A stretch of DNA of 64,000 bases from Aquificaceae bacterium (GCA_037481935.1 JBBFKQ010000008.1:1-64000); one strand, 5' to 3'; shown: positions 7,713-15,377, numbered from the stretch's first letter. Numbers and translations: made by a program. The notes: generated by a model from the sequence alone, not told the origin.

Positions 7713-8036
7713 ATGAGAGCAATCTACGAAGCGACCGCAAGGTCAGCAAAGGCAAACAGGGGTTTCACCCTGATTGAGCTTCTTGTGGTCATAGCCATCA
7801 TAGCCATACTTGCAGCCATAGCCATACCAGCCTTCGACCAGTACAGGGAAAGGTCACAGAAGGCAGCAGCCATAGCCAACGCAAGACAGTGCCTCACAGC
7901 CTATGCAGCAATTGAGGCAGGTGTAAGCACGCAAGTTCCAGCCGGTTGTCAAGGAGATGTAACCTCTTGCACCTGCACTGTAGGACAGCAGAGCGCTACA
8001 TGCACAGTCGCTCAGGGCGGAGTGAACTGCCAGTAA
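7713..8036 (+). CDS. pilA: Type IV pilin (probable major pilin), Cys-rich C-terminus
   Basis: Prepilin with a 17-residue basic leader ending NRG|FTLIELLVVIAIIAILAAIAIPAF, the class III signal cleaved and N-methylated by PilD before Phe18. ATG 7713 is chosen over the in-frame start at 7671 because AAAGGAGG (7698-7705) lies 7 nt upstream. After the alpha1 helix (to about residue 55) comes a short globular domain. Its tail has six cysteines (C-GDVTS-C-T-C-TV...AT-C-T...GGVN-CQ), probably disulfide-linked. It is 107 aa, short for a pilin. It has its own promoter and a strong terminator, consistent with high expression. Confidence 0.92.
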   Translation: MRAIYEATARSAKANRGFTLIELLVVIAIIAILAAIAIPAFDQYRERSQKAAAIANARQCLTAYAAIEAGVSTQVPAGCQGDVTSCTCTVGQQSATCTVAQGGVNCQ

Positions 8037-8050
8037 TATGAATCTTTCCT

Positions 8051-8074
8051 AAGCCCCCATCCGGGGGCTTTTTT
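8051..8074 (+). terminator. Rho-independent terminator of the pilin gene
   Basis: Perfect 8-bp stem AAGCCCCC / GGGGGCTT with an ATCC loop, followed by a T run. It lies 14 nt after the pilin stop and just before the second pilin gene. Confidence 0.9.
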
Positions 8075-8091
8075 GCTTTTGGGGGTTGAAA

Positions 8092-8400
8092 ATGAGAACG
8101 GCGAGGGGTTTTACACTCGTTGAGCTTCTTGTGGCAATTGCCATTCTTGTTGTTCTTGTTTCCATTGCCATCGCCTTTTTTGGAGATGCCATAAGAAAGT
8201 CCTACAGGGCTTCTGCACTGGCTAATGCCAGAGTCTGTCTGTCGGAATATTCAGCTTCAACAGTAGAAAACGACCCATACACTCCACCTGCAGGTTGTAC
8301 TCTTTCTGCTGATGGCTCATCCTGCACCTGCACAGTTTCTGGACTTGTGGGTTCAGTTACATGCACCCTCGGTGATGGCGGTTCTGTGAGCTGTCAGTAG
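8092..8400 (+). CDS. Second type IV pilin, related C-terminal Cys module
   Basis: 102-aa prepilin, MRTARG|FTLVELLVAIAILVVLVSIAIAFF, with a 6-residue leader. ATG 8092 fits the leader better than TTG 8086. The globular part repeats the plan of the neighbouring pilin: AGC...SC-T-C-TV...VT-C-TL...GSVSCQ, so the two are paralogues that diverged mainly between helix and tail. The Glu at mature position 5 needed for assembly is present. No strong SD is seen and a terminator separates it from the first pilin, so it is probably expressed at a lower level. Confidence 0.88.
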   Translation: MRTARGFTLVELLVAIAILVVLVSIAIAFFGDAIRKSYRASALANARVCLSEYSASTVENDPYTPPAGCTLSADGSSCTCTVSGLVGSVTCTLGDGGSVSCQ

Positions 8401-8424
8401 GTTTGATTCTAAATAATCTATCTA

Positions 8425-8438
8425 AAACCTGCAGGTTT
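8425..8438. other. 14-bp perfect palindrome between convergent pilin units
   Basis: AAACCTGCAGGTTT, fully self-complementary with no loop, followed by a pyrimidine-rich tract. It could be a weak terminator for the second pilin or a protein-binding dyad. Nothing else is seen in 8401-8527. Confidence 0.4.
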
Positions 8439-8527
8439 CCTCCCTTTCTTTTTCAGGATATACAGAAGACAGGGACTGATTCTTGATGACTATTAGCCTG
8501 GTCTGGGATGGGTCTGAAGAATATAAG

Positions 8528-8544
8528 GGACCGCAGAGGGTCCC
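8528..8544 (-). terminator. Terminator of the minor pilin operon
   Basis: On the minus strand GGGACC / GGTCCC forms a 6-bp stem with a 5-6 nt loop directly after the last minor-pilin gene, followed by TTATATTCTT. Confidence 0.6.
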
Positions 8545-8551
8545 GTGCCTT

Positions 8552-10063
8552 TCAGTAGGTGGTGGTCTTTGTCTGAATGAAGGGCACTCCAGCGGTCACG
8601 TTGGCACAGAGCGGTGGTTTCACAAAGCTGAACATGTTGCTGAGGTTCCTTACGACCTGAGAATTGAACCATATTTCAAAGTTACCGCTTATGTCTATCC
8701 TGTTGTTGGCGTTTTGACCTGTTGAATTGACTATTAACATCCCGTTTATGTCAAAGGTTCCATTTCCAGAACCTATGGAGAACTGTCTGCTGTTGCTGGT
8801 TGCGAAAACAAGACCGTTTATCTCCGCCGTGCCATTCCTGCTTATGACCATGTTGTTGTCGGTTATTATGAGAACAGGATTCTGTTCGGAACCGAGAGCA
8901 CTCTGTGAGTTGAGGTCTATGTAAAAGCAACCGTTTGCTGGCGGGTCTGAACAGCTCGTGGCATTCCCTCCGCCAGTGTATAAAAGACCGCCATTCCATC
9001 TTATGTTCCGGTCATTCAGATGGATGTTGTACGCAAAGACGTTTACATTGTTGACCCTAAGACCATTTCCACCATCTTCCACTCTGCCACTCGCAACAAG
9101 CGTTAGATTCTGGCCGTTTACTGTTCCATTTCCAAGGTTTACGTTGCTGGCCGAGACTACACCTCCACCGGTGAATGTTCCAGAAAAGCTAAGATTTGCG
9201 TTGTTTCCAAGGTTTACCCTTTCACATATGGCCTGGGTGGCGTTGCCCTGTCTTTTTTCGTAGGCGGTGCCGTTCCATACAAAGCTTACAGCGTTATTTC
9301 CAGAGCCACAGGATATTGTGTTTCCTGAGGCAGTGCAACTGCTGAAGTTGTTGTTAACGCATTCCTGTGGAAGTCCGGCGGTTGAGAGGCTTGGTCTTCC
9401 ATCGGTTGCAAAGCTCACTCCGAAGTTTCTTGATAAGAGGTCAAGAAGCTCAGCTCTGTTTCTTGCTCCGTCAAAGACATCTCTTGTCAGGTCCGTTCCA
9501 GGGGGAAAGGCGCTGGGTACATAAGGGTCCACAAGGGCTGTTGTTCCTCGCGGGTTATTCGGACATCTCTGAACCTCGTTTTCTCTTGGTGGGTTCTGCA
9601 CCAGATTTCCTGTCAGAAGAGCCGACGTCCTGCACTGTTCTTCACAGCTGGCTATTGCTCCGGAGCCACCAAGATTTATGCCATCAAGCTCTAAAAAGTT
9701 GGCGGCTCCAAGGTTTGCATAGGTCCTTGCTGTGAGCACAGCAACCTTGACCACCCTTGCGTTTCCAATAGTTGCCCTTGACCACACAAAACATGCACCG
9801 CCCGCATCAGCTGTCTGAACCTCTACGCTTGCACCGTTGTAGTTCATTGTTCCACCAATGTTTGCACATTCAGCGCCATCAAATCTTCTTCTTGTTGCCT
9901 CCATTATTCCTGCGTTCGCAGCCTTTTCTGCAAGATGCCATCTGGATTCAGAGGTTATGGACCTAAAGCCCATCTCCGTCATATACATGCCCGCCATACC
10001 CATGATAAGCACCACAACCGCTATCACGAGCGTTGTGGCAAGAGCAAAGCCTTTTTCTCTCAT
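8552..10063 (-). CDS. PilX-like minor pilin with long Asn/Gly-rich beta domain
   Basis: 503-aa protein with N-terminal REKGFALATTLVIAVVVLIMGMAGMYMTEM. This is PilX-type: a hydrophobic helix after a Gly cleavage site, with Ala rather than Glu near position 5. It is followed by a very long extracellular region rich in Asn, Gly and Thr (about residues 230-470, e.g. NLGNGTVNGQNLTL, GNGLRVNNVNV, NGMLIVN). The spacing resembles a right-handed beta-helix or polymer-forming repeat, suggesting an adhesin-like tip. Several Cys pairs occur. ATG 10063 is preferred over GTG 10072 because GGGAGGT sits 7 nt upstream. Last gene of the five-gene minor pilin operon. Confidence 0.8.
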   Translation of the reverse strand: MREKGFALATTLVIAVVVLIMGMAGMYMTEMGFRSITSESRWHLAEKAANAGIMEATRRRFDGAECANIGGTMNYNGASVEVQTADAGGACFVWSRATIGNARVVKVAVLTARTYANLGAANFLELDGINLGGSGAIASCEEQCRTSALLTGNLVQNPPRENEVQRCPNNPRGTTALVDPYVPSAFPPGTDLTRDVFDGARNRAELLDLLSRNFGVSFATDGRPSLSTAGLPQECVNNNFSSCTASGNTISCGSGNNAVSFVWNGTAYEKRQGNATQAICERVNLGNNANLSFSGTFTGGGVVSASNVNLGNGTVNGQNLTLVASGRVEDGGNGLRVNNVNVFAYNIHLNDRNIRWNGGLLYTGGGNATSCSDPPANGCFYIDLNSQSALGSEQNPVLIITDNNMVISRNGTAEINGLVFATSNSRQFSIGSGNGTFDINGMLIVNSTGQNANNRIDISGNFEIWFNSQVVRNLSNMFSFVKPPLCANVTAGVPFIQTKTTTY

Positions 10064-10068
10064 GGCTA

Positions 10069-10896
10069 TCACCTCCCGTAATACCTTGTTATCTGATACT
10101 GCCTGCCGTCTGCACTGAGGAAGGTGGCATCCACCCTGACAGACCTGCCCTGAGCCTGCACGCTGAAGTTCTGAACCCTTCCTATTCGGACTGCGTTCTC
10201 GTTATCCGTGCAGTTGCCAGCCATGTCCACCCTGTCCATCACGAGCCAATCACCATCCATACGTATGGTGATTCTGTGTGGCACACGGGTTATGTAGTCC
10301 CCGGCTCCCAGGTTGACATTGTTCCCCAGGTTTGCAGGTATGCTTACCGTATTCATACCCGTCATACAGTCTGGCTGATTCAGTGAGCCCCCAAGAGAGA
10401 CCACTACAGGTCGCCCGTTGTTATCATATCCCGGCTTTATTCTTGCGTTGTGCCATACATAATAGCAGTTCTGATTTGCCCCGGTGTTTAGCCTGCAACT
10501 TATCACAGTTGCGTTGTTACCGCTTACGGCTCTTACAAACCCTATTCCGTAAAGGTTGGCATAAAAGGTCACCGAGCTACCTGCAATGTCCATACACATG
10601 GGGTCCTGTGGTGGATACTGGTTGTTGCAGGGGGGTATGAGATTGGGGTTTATGTTGCATACGTTGTTCTGGTCTGTAGTGTTTCCAGGGCAGGGTACTC
10701 CAGCCCCCCATCTTGAGAAAAGGAACTCAAGGGTGGTTATAGCATTCCTTACATCCTCGCTCATCTCAGAAACATCCCTGTTCCCCCTGAAAGCTCTGTT
10801 TGAGCCTATGAACATGCTTGCCACTGCGCCAAGTATGATGGTAGCAACCACTATGGCTACAAGAAGTTCAACGAGAGATATACCTCTGTTTTTCAT
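10069..10896 (-). CDS. PilW-like minor pilin
   Basis: 275-aa prepilin: MKNRG|ISLVELLVAIVVATIILGAVASMF, with Glu at mature position 5, followed by an extended alpha1 helix (FIGSNRAFRGNRDVSEMSEDVRNAITTLEFLF) typical of PilW/PulJ. The large C-terminal domain contains many Asn and Cys residues. ATG 10896 is supported by GAGGTG 6 nt upstream; a TTG at 10914 is in frame but lies upstream of that SD. PilW-type subunits cap the initiating pilus complex with PilX, PilV and FimU/FimT. The stop lies inside the SD of the downstream pilX-like gene. Confidence 0.85.
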   Translation of the reverse strand: MKNRGISLVELLVAIVVATIILGAVASMFIGSNRAFRGNRDVSEMSEDVRNAITTLEFLFSRWGAGVPCPGNTTDQNNVCNINPNLIPPCNNQYPPQDPMCMDIAGSSVTFYANLYGIGFVRAVSGNNATVISCRLNTGANQNCYYVWHNARIKPGYDNNGRPVVVSLGGSLNQPDCMTGMNTVSIPANLGNNVNLGAGDYITRVPHRITIRMDGDWLVMDRVDMAGNCTDNENAVRIGRVQNFSVQAQGRSVRVDATFLSADGRQYQITRYYGR

Positions 10897-10906
10897 GACA
10901 TTCACC

Positions 10907-11242
10907 TCAATCAAATCTGCACACTATATCTGTAAGACTGAAGCTCCTGCCCTCAGCGGATGCTGTTGCGGTCACAGTGCTACAGGAATTGATACGGGGA
11001 TTACAGCTTCCACTCACGCTGATTGATACATTAAAGCGATTGCACTGTATGTTGCCCACAGCGTTTCCACCTCTGCATGCTTCTATGGCTGAGCTCGCCG
11101 CCTGCACTAAACAGGTCTGAAGTATGTTCTGCCTGTTGTATATACCGAAGAAAGTAAGAAGCCCTGCTATGCCCACGGCAACTATAAAGGTTATGAGCAC
11201 CGCCACAAGACCTTCCACGAGAGTAAAGCCTCTCATTGACAT
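10907..11242 (-). CDS. PilV-like minor pilin
   Basis: 111-aa prepilin: MSMRG|FTLVEGLVAVLITFIVAVGIAGLLTFF. PilV/GspI-type subunit of the tip-priming complex. Gly instead of Leu follows the conserved Glu. The head domain has cysteines (ACRGG, IQCNRF, GSCNPRINSC, DIVCRF) likely to form disulfides. ATG 11242 or ATG 11236 could be used. The start overlaps the end of the upstream fimT-like gene by about 10 nt, indicating coupling. Confidence 0.85.
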   Translation of the reverse strand: MSMRGFTLVEGLVAVLITFIVAVGIAGLLTFFGIYNRQNILQTCLVQAASSAIEACRGGNAVGNIQCNRFNVSISVSGSCNPRINSCSTVTATASAEGRSFSLTDIVCRFD

Positions 11243-11697
11243 GACCCCCTTACTATTGATGGGCCAAAGCCCCTTATGGTGTATCTTACGCATCTTCCTG
11301 TATCTGTTCTTCTCACATCTACTGTGGCATCAGAGGTGTTTATGGCGAGACCCCTCGGGTCAAACCCGGTAACACCATTAGCGTTTATCTGCACAAATTG
11401 GGCGTCAGACTCTGCAACACTTACACTTCTTACTACATCTCCACCACATGTCAAGTTTCTTGATACTCCAATATTATAGACGGCAATTCCATTTCCTGAT
11501 TGACATATGCTTGTGTTTACACCCCTTTCTATTGCAACCATTCTTGCCCACTTGAGGGTGCTTTCTACCTGAAGCACGTATTCCTGATACTTGTAAGCTC
11601 TGTAGTATTCCCTTACAAAGGGTATGGCTATGCCCGCAAGAATGGCGATGATAGCCACCACTATGAGAAGTTCTATGAGGCTAAAGCCCTTTTTCAT
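11233..11697 (-). CDS. FimT/GspH-type minor pilin (copy 1)
   Basis: 154-aa prepilin: MKKG|FSLIELLIVVAIIAILAGIAIPFV followed by REYYRAYKYQEYVLQVESTLKWARMVAIERG, the GspH/FimT helix. The C-terminal beta domain ends CVRYTIRGFG...GSCQ. ATG 11697 is chosen because its short basic leader fits prepilin processing and a GGAAGGTG lies upstream. The protein is clearly paralogous to the gene immediately upstream in the operon, sharing YYRAYKY-EYVLQVEST-KWAR. Confidence 0.88.
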   Translation of the reverse strand: MKKGFSLIELLIVVAIIAILAGIAIPFVREYYRAYKYQEYVLQVESTLKWARMVAIERGVNTSICQSGNGIAVYNIGVSRNLTCGGDVVRSVSVAESDAQFVQINANGVTGFDPRGLAINTSDATVDVRRTDTGRCVRYTIRGFGPSIVRGSCQ

Positions 11698-11764
11698 CTC
11701 CACACCTTCCTTGCACATTTAGTTTAAGGCTACGAAAGATACTCTGCGTGAAGGCATCGTGAAA

Positions 11765-12235
11765 CTACTGACAGTTGGTTCCAGTGCATGTTCCCCTTCT
11801 TATAAGCCCCCTTAGAGGCTGTAAGGTGTAGCATTCACATCGCTCAGTATCAGTTCGCCTGACGAACACGGTGCTGCTAAATATGGCAAATCCTCTCGGG
11901 TCAAAGGCTGAGCCTCCACCCGTGGCATTCAGTTGGACAAAGTTGTCCATTATCTCCACTTTTCTCATCCCATCTCCGTTGCATATGCCAGACCTCCTTG
12001 TCCCCATATCGTGAAGGGTGAGCATGTTGCTCTGCACGCATATGCCCACATTTATGCCCCTTTCCATGGCTATGAGTCTTGCCCACTTTATGGTGCTTTC
12101 TACCTGAAGCACATACTCGTTATATTTGTATGCCCTGTAGTACTCCCCCACGAGGGGTATGGCTACGCCCGCAAGTATTGCCACTATAGTAATTGCTATA
12201 AAAAGCTCAACGAGACTTAACCCTCTTCTCCCCAT
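11765..12235 (-). CDS. FimT/GspH-type minor pilin (copy 2)
   Basis: 156-aa prepilin: MGRRG|LSLVELFIAITIVAILAGVAIPLV, then a helix and beta domain parallel to copy 1 (FDPRG-A-F/N, VDVRRTDT/VFVRRTDTERC). It has an extra C-terminal CTGTNCQ like the tails of the major pilins. GGAGGT lies about 10 nt before ATG 12235. First gene of the minus-strand operon fimT2-fimT1-pilV-pilW-pilX, divergent from the Uma2 genes with only 43 bp between start codons. Confidence 0.88.
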   Translation of the reverse strand: MGRRGLSLVELFIAITIVAILAGVAIPLVGEYYRAYKYNEYVLQVESTIKWARLIAMERGINVGICVQSNMLTLHDMGTRRSGICNGDGMRKVEIMDNFVQLNATGGGSAFDPRGFAIFSSTVFVRRTDTERCECYTLQPLRGLIRRGTCTGTNCQ

Positions 12236-12265
12236 GACTGCTTTACCTCCAGAGCTTTTACGGCT

Positions 12266-12271
12266 TATATT
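12266..12271 (+). promoter_or_regulatory. -10 element (TATATT) of the first uma2 gene, leaderless geometry
   Basis: TATATT ends 7 nt before the ATG at 12279, so transcription would start at about 12278. A weak -35 (TTTACC, 12242-12247) lies 18 bp upstream. No SD precedes the ATG. Confidence 0.45.
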
Positions 12272-12278
12272 TTAATAC

Positions 12279-12815
12279 ATGAAAACAAAAAACAAACTCA
12301 CAGCTGAGGAATTTTTCAAACTCTACCCGGAAGAGAGTAGAGTGGAGCTTATTGAAGGGGAGGTTTACGAAATGCCGGCACCCAACTTTAAGCATCAGCT
12401 CATAGTGGTAAGGATACTCTCAGCTCTTCTGAAGCACCCAGAGGCAAGGGACAGAACAGTTCCATCACCCATTGATGTGGTACTTTCAGAGACCCTCGTT
12501 CTCCAGCCCGATATAGTTTACGTGTCTGACCCTTCAAAGGTAAGAGACAGAATATACGGCTCTCCAGACCTTGTGGTGGAGGTAGTGTCTCCTTCAACCT
12601 TTAAAAGGGACATAACCGACAAGATGAAAATTTACGAAAAACACGGAGTGAAAGAATACTGGCTCGTGTTTCCCTTAGAGAAGACCATAATGGTCTATAC
12701 GCTCACAGAAAAGGGTTATGAGCTCTTTTCTTATGCCACAGAAAAAGGAAAGGTCAGGTCAGGGGTTCTTGAGGGCTTTGAGCTGGAAGTGGAGGAGGTG
12801 TTTGGAGGGTTGTGA
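12279..12815 (+). CDS. Uma2 family (DUF820) PD-(D/E)XK nuclease-like protein, copy 1
   Basis: 178 aa, full family length. Core features: TAEEFFKLYPEESRVELIEGEVYEMPAP at the N-terminus, the acidic strand LQPDIVYV, then GSPDLVVEVVSPST and a Lys-containing helix (DKMKIYEKHGVKEYWLVFP). Together these supply the D...(D/E)XK-like active-site pattern of the restriction-endonuclease fold. The cellular role of Uma2 proteins is not established. No SD is present; a TATATT suggests a leaderless start. The stop overlaps the start of copy 2. Confidence 0.88.
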   Translation: MKTKNKLTAEEFFKLYPEESRVELIEGEVYEMPAPNFKHQLIVVRILSALLKHPEARDRTVPSPIDVVLSETLVLQPDIVYVSDPSKVRDRIYGSPDLVVEVVSPSTFKRDITDKMKIYEKHGVKEYWLVFPLEKTIMVYTLTEKGYELFSYATEKGKVRSGVLEGFELEVEEVFGGL

Positions 12816-13357
12816 TGGAGGCAAAGACAAAACTGACCGCTGAGGAGTTCTTCAGGCTATATCCGGAAGAGTCCAGAGTAGAGCTTGTTGAAGGGAAGGT
12901 CTATGAGATGCCAGCACCGAGCCTTATACATCAAGAAATTCTGATGAGGATTGCTTCTGCCATGAAGTCTTTCGTGAAGGAAAGGACTTACGGTAATGTG
13001 TTTGTGGCTCCGGTTGATGTTGTCTTCTCGGAAAATACAGTGCTTCAGCCGGATGTGGTATGGGCAAGGGAATTCTCCTTTTCTAGCCCGAGAATAGACA
13101 GGGTGCCAGAGCTGGTTGTTGAGATAGTCTCACCTTCCACAATCATAAGAGACCTGACTGATAAAATGAAAATATACGAAAAGAGCGGGGTACAGGAATA
13201 CTGGCTTGTTCTGCCACTTGAAAAGGTTATAATCGTTTACACACTTACATCAGAAGGTTACAGGCTCTATTCGTCAGCAACAGATAGAGGAAAAGTCCAG
13301 TCTAAAGTTCTCGAGGGTTTTGAGCTTGCTGTAGAAGAAGTTTTTGAAGGGTTTTAA
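12815..13357 (+). CDS. Uma2 family nuclease-like protein, copy 2
   Basis: 180 aa, closely similar to copy 1 through the N-terminus (KLTAEEFFRLYPEESRVELVEGKVYEMPAP) and the C-terminal DKMKIYEKSGVQEYWLVLP. The centre is more divergent, with PELVVEIVSPST in place of PDLVVEVV (Glu for Asp at a likely metal-site neighbour). ATG 12815 overlaps the preceding TGA and has GGAGGG about 5 nt upstream; GTG 12812 is the alternative. It forms the second half of a coupled Uma2 pair. Confidence 0.86.
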   Translation: MEAKTKLTAEEFFRLYPEESRVELVEGKVYEMPAPSLIHQEILMRIASAMKSFVKERTYGNVFVAPVDVVFSENTVLQPDVVWAREFSFSSPRIDRVPELVVEIVSPSTIIRDLTDKMKIYEKSGVQEYWLVLPLEKVIIVYTLTSEGYRLYSSATDRGKVQSKVLEGFELAVEEVFEGF

Positions 13358-13500
13358 GGACTTATATCTTCAGACCCGTCCAGCCCTTACACATAGCGTA
13401 GCCAAGAGCCTGAATTCCGCTTCTCCAGTTGATATAAATCATTATGAGAAGCCTTTCACAGCCCTTAAAATAAGAGCAAAACCCATAAGGAGGTAAAATC

Positions 13501-14010
13501 ATGGCACAGACTGTTAACCTAAAGGGCAATCCCGTTGCTCTGTGTGGACCTGCTCTCAAGGTGGGAGACGATGCCCCTGTGGCATACGTAGTTACAAAAG
13601 ACCTTCAGGAGATAGCTGTGGGAGGTCCCGGCGATAAGGTGCAGGTCATAGTCACCGTTCCATCCCTTGATACCCCCGTGTGTGAGACGGAGACAAAAAA
13701 GTTCAACGAGCTCATGGCTGGTATGAACGGAGTTGCGGTATGCGTCATATCCATGGACCTGCCCTTTGCACAGAAGAGGTTCTGCGAGAGCTTCAACATA
13801 GGCAACGTGGTGGTGGCTTCTGACTTCAGATACAGGGATATGGAAAAGTATGGCGTCCTAATATCTGAGGGTGCCCTCAAGGGCATTCTTGCAAGGGCTG
13901 TCTTTGTAGTGGACAGGGAGGGCAAAATCGCCTACATACAGCTTGTGCCCGAAATCACTCAGGAGCCCAATTACGATGAGGTGGTCTCAAAGGTAAAGGA
14001 ACTTCTCTAA
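13501..14010 (+). CDS. tpx: Thiol peroxidase (atypical 2-Cys peroxiredoxin)
   Basis: Reduces hydrogen and alkyl peroxides using thioredoxin. 169 aa, standard length. The peroxidatic site PSLDTPVCETETKKF contains Cys61 with its conserved Thr58 and Pro, and the resolving Cys95 sits in RFCESF, the same spacing as E. coli Tpx. SD AAGGAGG lies just upstream of ATG 13501. The 143-bp upstream gap contains a TAAAAT (13466-13471) without a clear -35. A hairpin follows the gene. It lies between two pairs of Uma2 genes but belongs to a different function. Confidence 0.95.
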   Translation: MAQTVNLKGNPVALCGPALKVGDDAPVAYVVTKDLQEIAVGGPGDKVQVIVTVPSLDTPVCETETKKFNELMAGMNGVAVCVISMDLPFAQKRFCESFNIGNVVVASDFRYRDMEKYGVLISEGALKGILARAVFVVDREGKIAYIQLVPEITQEPNYDEVVSKVKELL

Positions 14011-14019
14011 TACTTTAAC

Positions 14020-14039
14020 ATGGGGGCTTCTGCCCCCAT
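14020..14039 (+). terminator. Hairpin after tpx
   Basis: Perfect 8-bp stem ATGGGGGC / GCCCCCAT with a TTCT loop, 9 nt after the tpx stop. No proper T run follows; the downstream -10 of the next gene begins 6 nt later, so termination and initiation signals are nearly fused. Confidence 0.65.
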
Positions 14040-14045
14040 CCAGCC

Positions 14046-14051
14046 TATATT
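14046..14051 (+). promoter_or_regulatory. -10 element (TATATT) of the third uma2 gene, leaderless geometry
   Basis: TATATT followed by 7 nt and then ATG 14059, the same arrangement as at 12266-12279. The predicted start is 14058. No SD and no recognisable -35, which would fall in the tpx hairpin. Confidence 0.45.
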
Positions 14052-14058
14052 TAACCTT

Positions 14059-14604
14059 ATGGAAACAAAAACAAAGCTCACCGCAGAGGAGTTTTTCAGA
14101 CTCTATCCCGAAGAGTCCAGAGTGGAGCTCATAGAAGGGGAGGTCTACGAGATGCCCGCGCCAAGTGTTCACCATCAGAGAGTGCTTTTTTACATCTCAA
14201 GGAGTATGCAGGAATTAATTATGAAGCAGGATATTCAGGGTGAGGTCTTTATCTCTCCAGTGGACGTGGTGTTTTCAGAGGATACGGTTCTCCAGCCGGA
14301 CATTGTCTATATGTCAGACCTTTCAGAAGTTAGAGACAGGATATACGCCTCTCCGGACCTTGTAGTGGAAATAGTCTCGCCTTCCACCTTCAAAAGGGAT
14401 TTGACAGATAAGATGAAGCTTTACGAGAGATATGGTGTAAAAGAATACTGGCTTGTGTTTCCTTTAGAAAAGACCATAATGGTCTATGAGCTTACAGAAA
14501 AGGGTTATGAGCTCCTTTCCTATGCCACAGAGAAGGGCAAAGTAAAGTCAAGAGTCCTGCAGGGCTTTGAGCTGGAGGTGGAAGAGCTTTTTGGAGGTCT
14601 GTGA
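14059..14604 (+). CDS. Uma2 family nuclease-like protein, copy 3
   Basis: 181 aa from ATG 14059. An in-frame extension to 14020 would run through the tpx hairpin and lacks family similarity. Same motifs as copy 1: EESRVELIEGEVYEMPAP, LQPDIVYMSD, SPDLVVEIVSPSTFKRD, DKMKLYERYGVKEYWLVFPLEKTIMV. The middle region (about residues 35-65) differs most between paralogues. It heads the second coupled pair and overlaps copy 4 by its stop codon. Confidence 0.88.
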   Translation: METKTKLTAEEFFRLYPEESRVELIEGEVYEMPAPSVHHQRVLFYISRSMQELIMKQDIQGEVFISPVDVVFSEDTVLQPDIVYMSDLSEVRDRIYASPDLVVEIVSPSTFKRDLTDKMKLYERYGVKEYWLVFPLEKTIMVYELTEKGYELLSYATEKGKVKSRVLQGFELEVEELFGGL

Positions 14605-15143
14605 TGGAGGTTAAAACAAGGCTGACCGCTGAGGAGTTTTTTAAACTCTATCCAGAGGAGAGCAGGGTTGAGCTCATTGACGGGGAGGTCTACGAAATGC
14701 CGGCGCCGAGCTTTATGCATCAACTGGTAGTATTGAGGATTGCATCAAACATGCTTTCATGGGTAGATAGCAGAAAGACTGGATTTGTAGTTGCATCACC
14801 TATTGATGTGGTGCTTTCAGAAGATATGGTGCTTCAGCCGGATATAGTCTATGTATCAGATACTTCCAAAGTAGGCAACAGAATACACGGCTCACCAGAC
14901 CTTGTGGTGGAGGTGGTTTCACCTTCCACCCTCAAAAGAGACATAACCGATAAGATGAAAATTTACGAAAAACACCGCATTAAAGAATACTGGCTTGTCT
15001 TTCCTTTAGAAAAGACCATAATGGTCTATGAGCTTACAGAGAAGGGTTATGAGCTTTTTTCTTACGCTACAGAGAAGGGTAGGGTAAAGTCAAAGGTTCT
15101 CGAGGGCTTTGAGCTGGATGTGGAAGAGGTATTTACCTTATAA
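14604..15143 (+). CDS. Uma2 family nuclease-like protein, copy 4
   Basis: 179 aa from ATG 14604 (GGAGGT 7 nt upstream; GTG 14601 is an alternative). Very close to copies 1 and 3 in the C-terminal half (SPDLVVEVVSPST, DKMKIYEK, KEYWLVFPLEKTIMVYELTEKGYELFSYATEKG), suggesting recent duplication or gene conversion. KHRIKEYW replaces KHGVKEYW. It ends 21 nt before the small DUF3276-like gene. Confidence 0.87.
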   Translation: MEVKTRLTAEEFFKLYPEESRVELIDGEVYEMPAPSFMHQLVVLRIASNMLSWVDSRKTGFVVASPIDVVLSEDMVLQPDIVYVSDTSKVGNRIHGSPDLVVEVVSPSTLKRDITDKMKIYEKHRIKEYWLVFPLEKTIMVYELTEKGYELFSYATEKGRVKSKVLEGFELDVEEVFTL

Positions 15144-15164
15144 TAGAAGGGAGGAGGTTTTATC

Positions 15165-15377
15165 GTGGAAAGGGAAAGGCTCTATTCAAAGAAGCTGAAC
15201 GCTGGCAAAAGGACTTACTTTTTTGACATTAAGAAGGGCAGGGACGGTTCTGCCTACCTGATAATCACAGAGCAGACTGAGGACAAGAAGAACAGGCTAA
15301 TGGTCTTTGAGGACAGGGCAGAAGAGTTCATGCAGGCACTGCAGGAAGCCCTGGGCAAGATGAAAGAGGTGAAATAA
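15165..15377 (+). CDS. DUF3276/PUR-alpha-like small nucleic-acid-binding protein
   Basis: 70-aa basic protein beginning at GTG 15165 after a strong GGGAGGAGG. The sequence (ERLYSKKLNAGKRTYFFDIKKGRDGSAYLIITEQT...RLMVFEDRAEEFMQALQEAL) matches the single PUR-like beta-beta-beta-beta-alpha unit of DUF3276, a family thought to bind single-stranded nucleic acid. Assignment is by pattern recognition only. Confidence 0.65.
   Translation: MERERLYSKKLNAGKRTYFFDIKKGRDGSAYLIITEQTEDKKNRLMVFEDRAEEFMQALQEALGKMKEVK

Noticed and set aside
14020-14058. In-frame N-terminal extension of the third Uma2 protein
   Set aside because: The extension would be encoded by the tpx hairpin and a promoter-like TATATT, and is absent from the other three paralogues.
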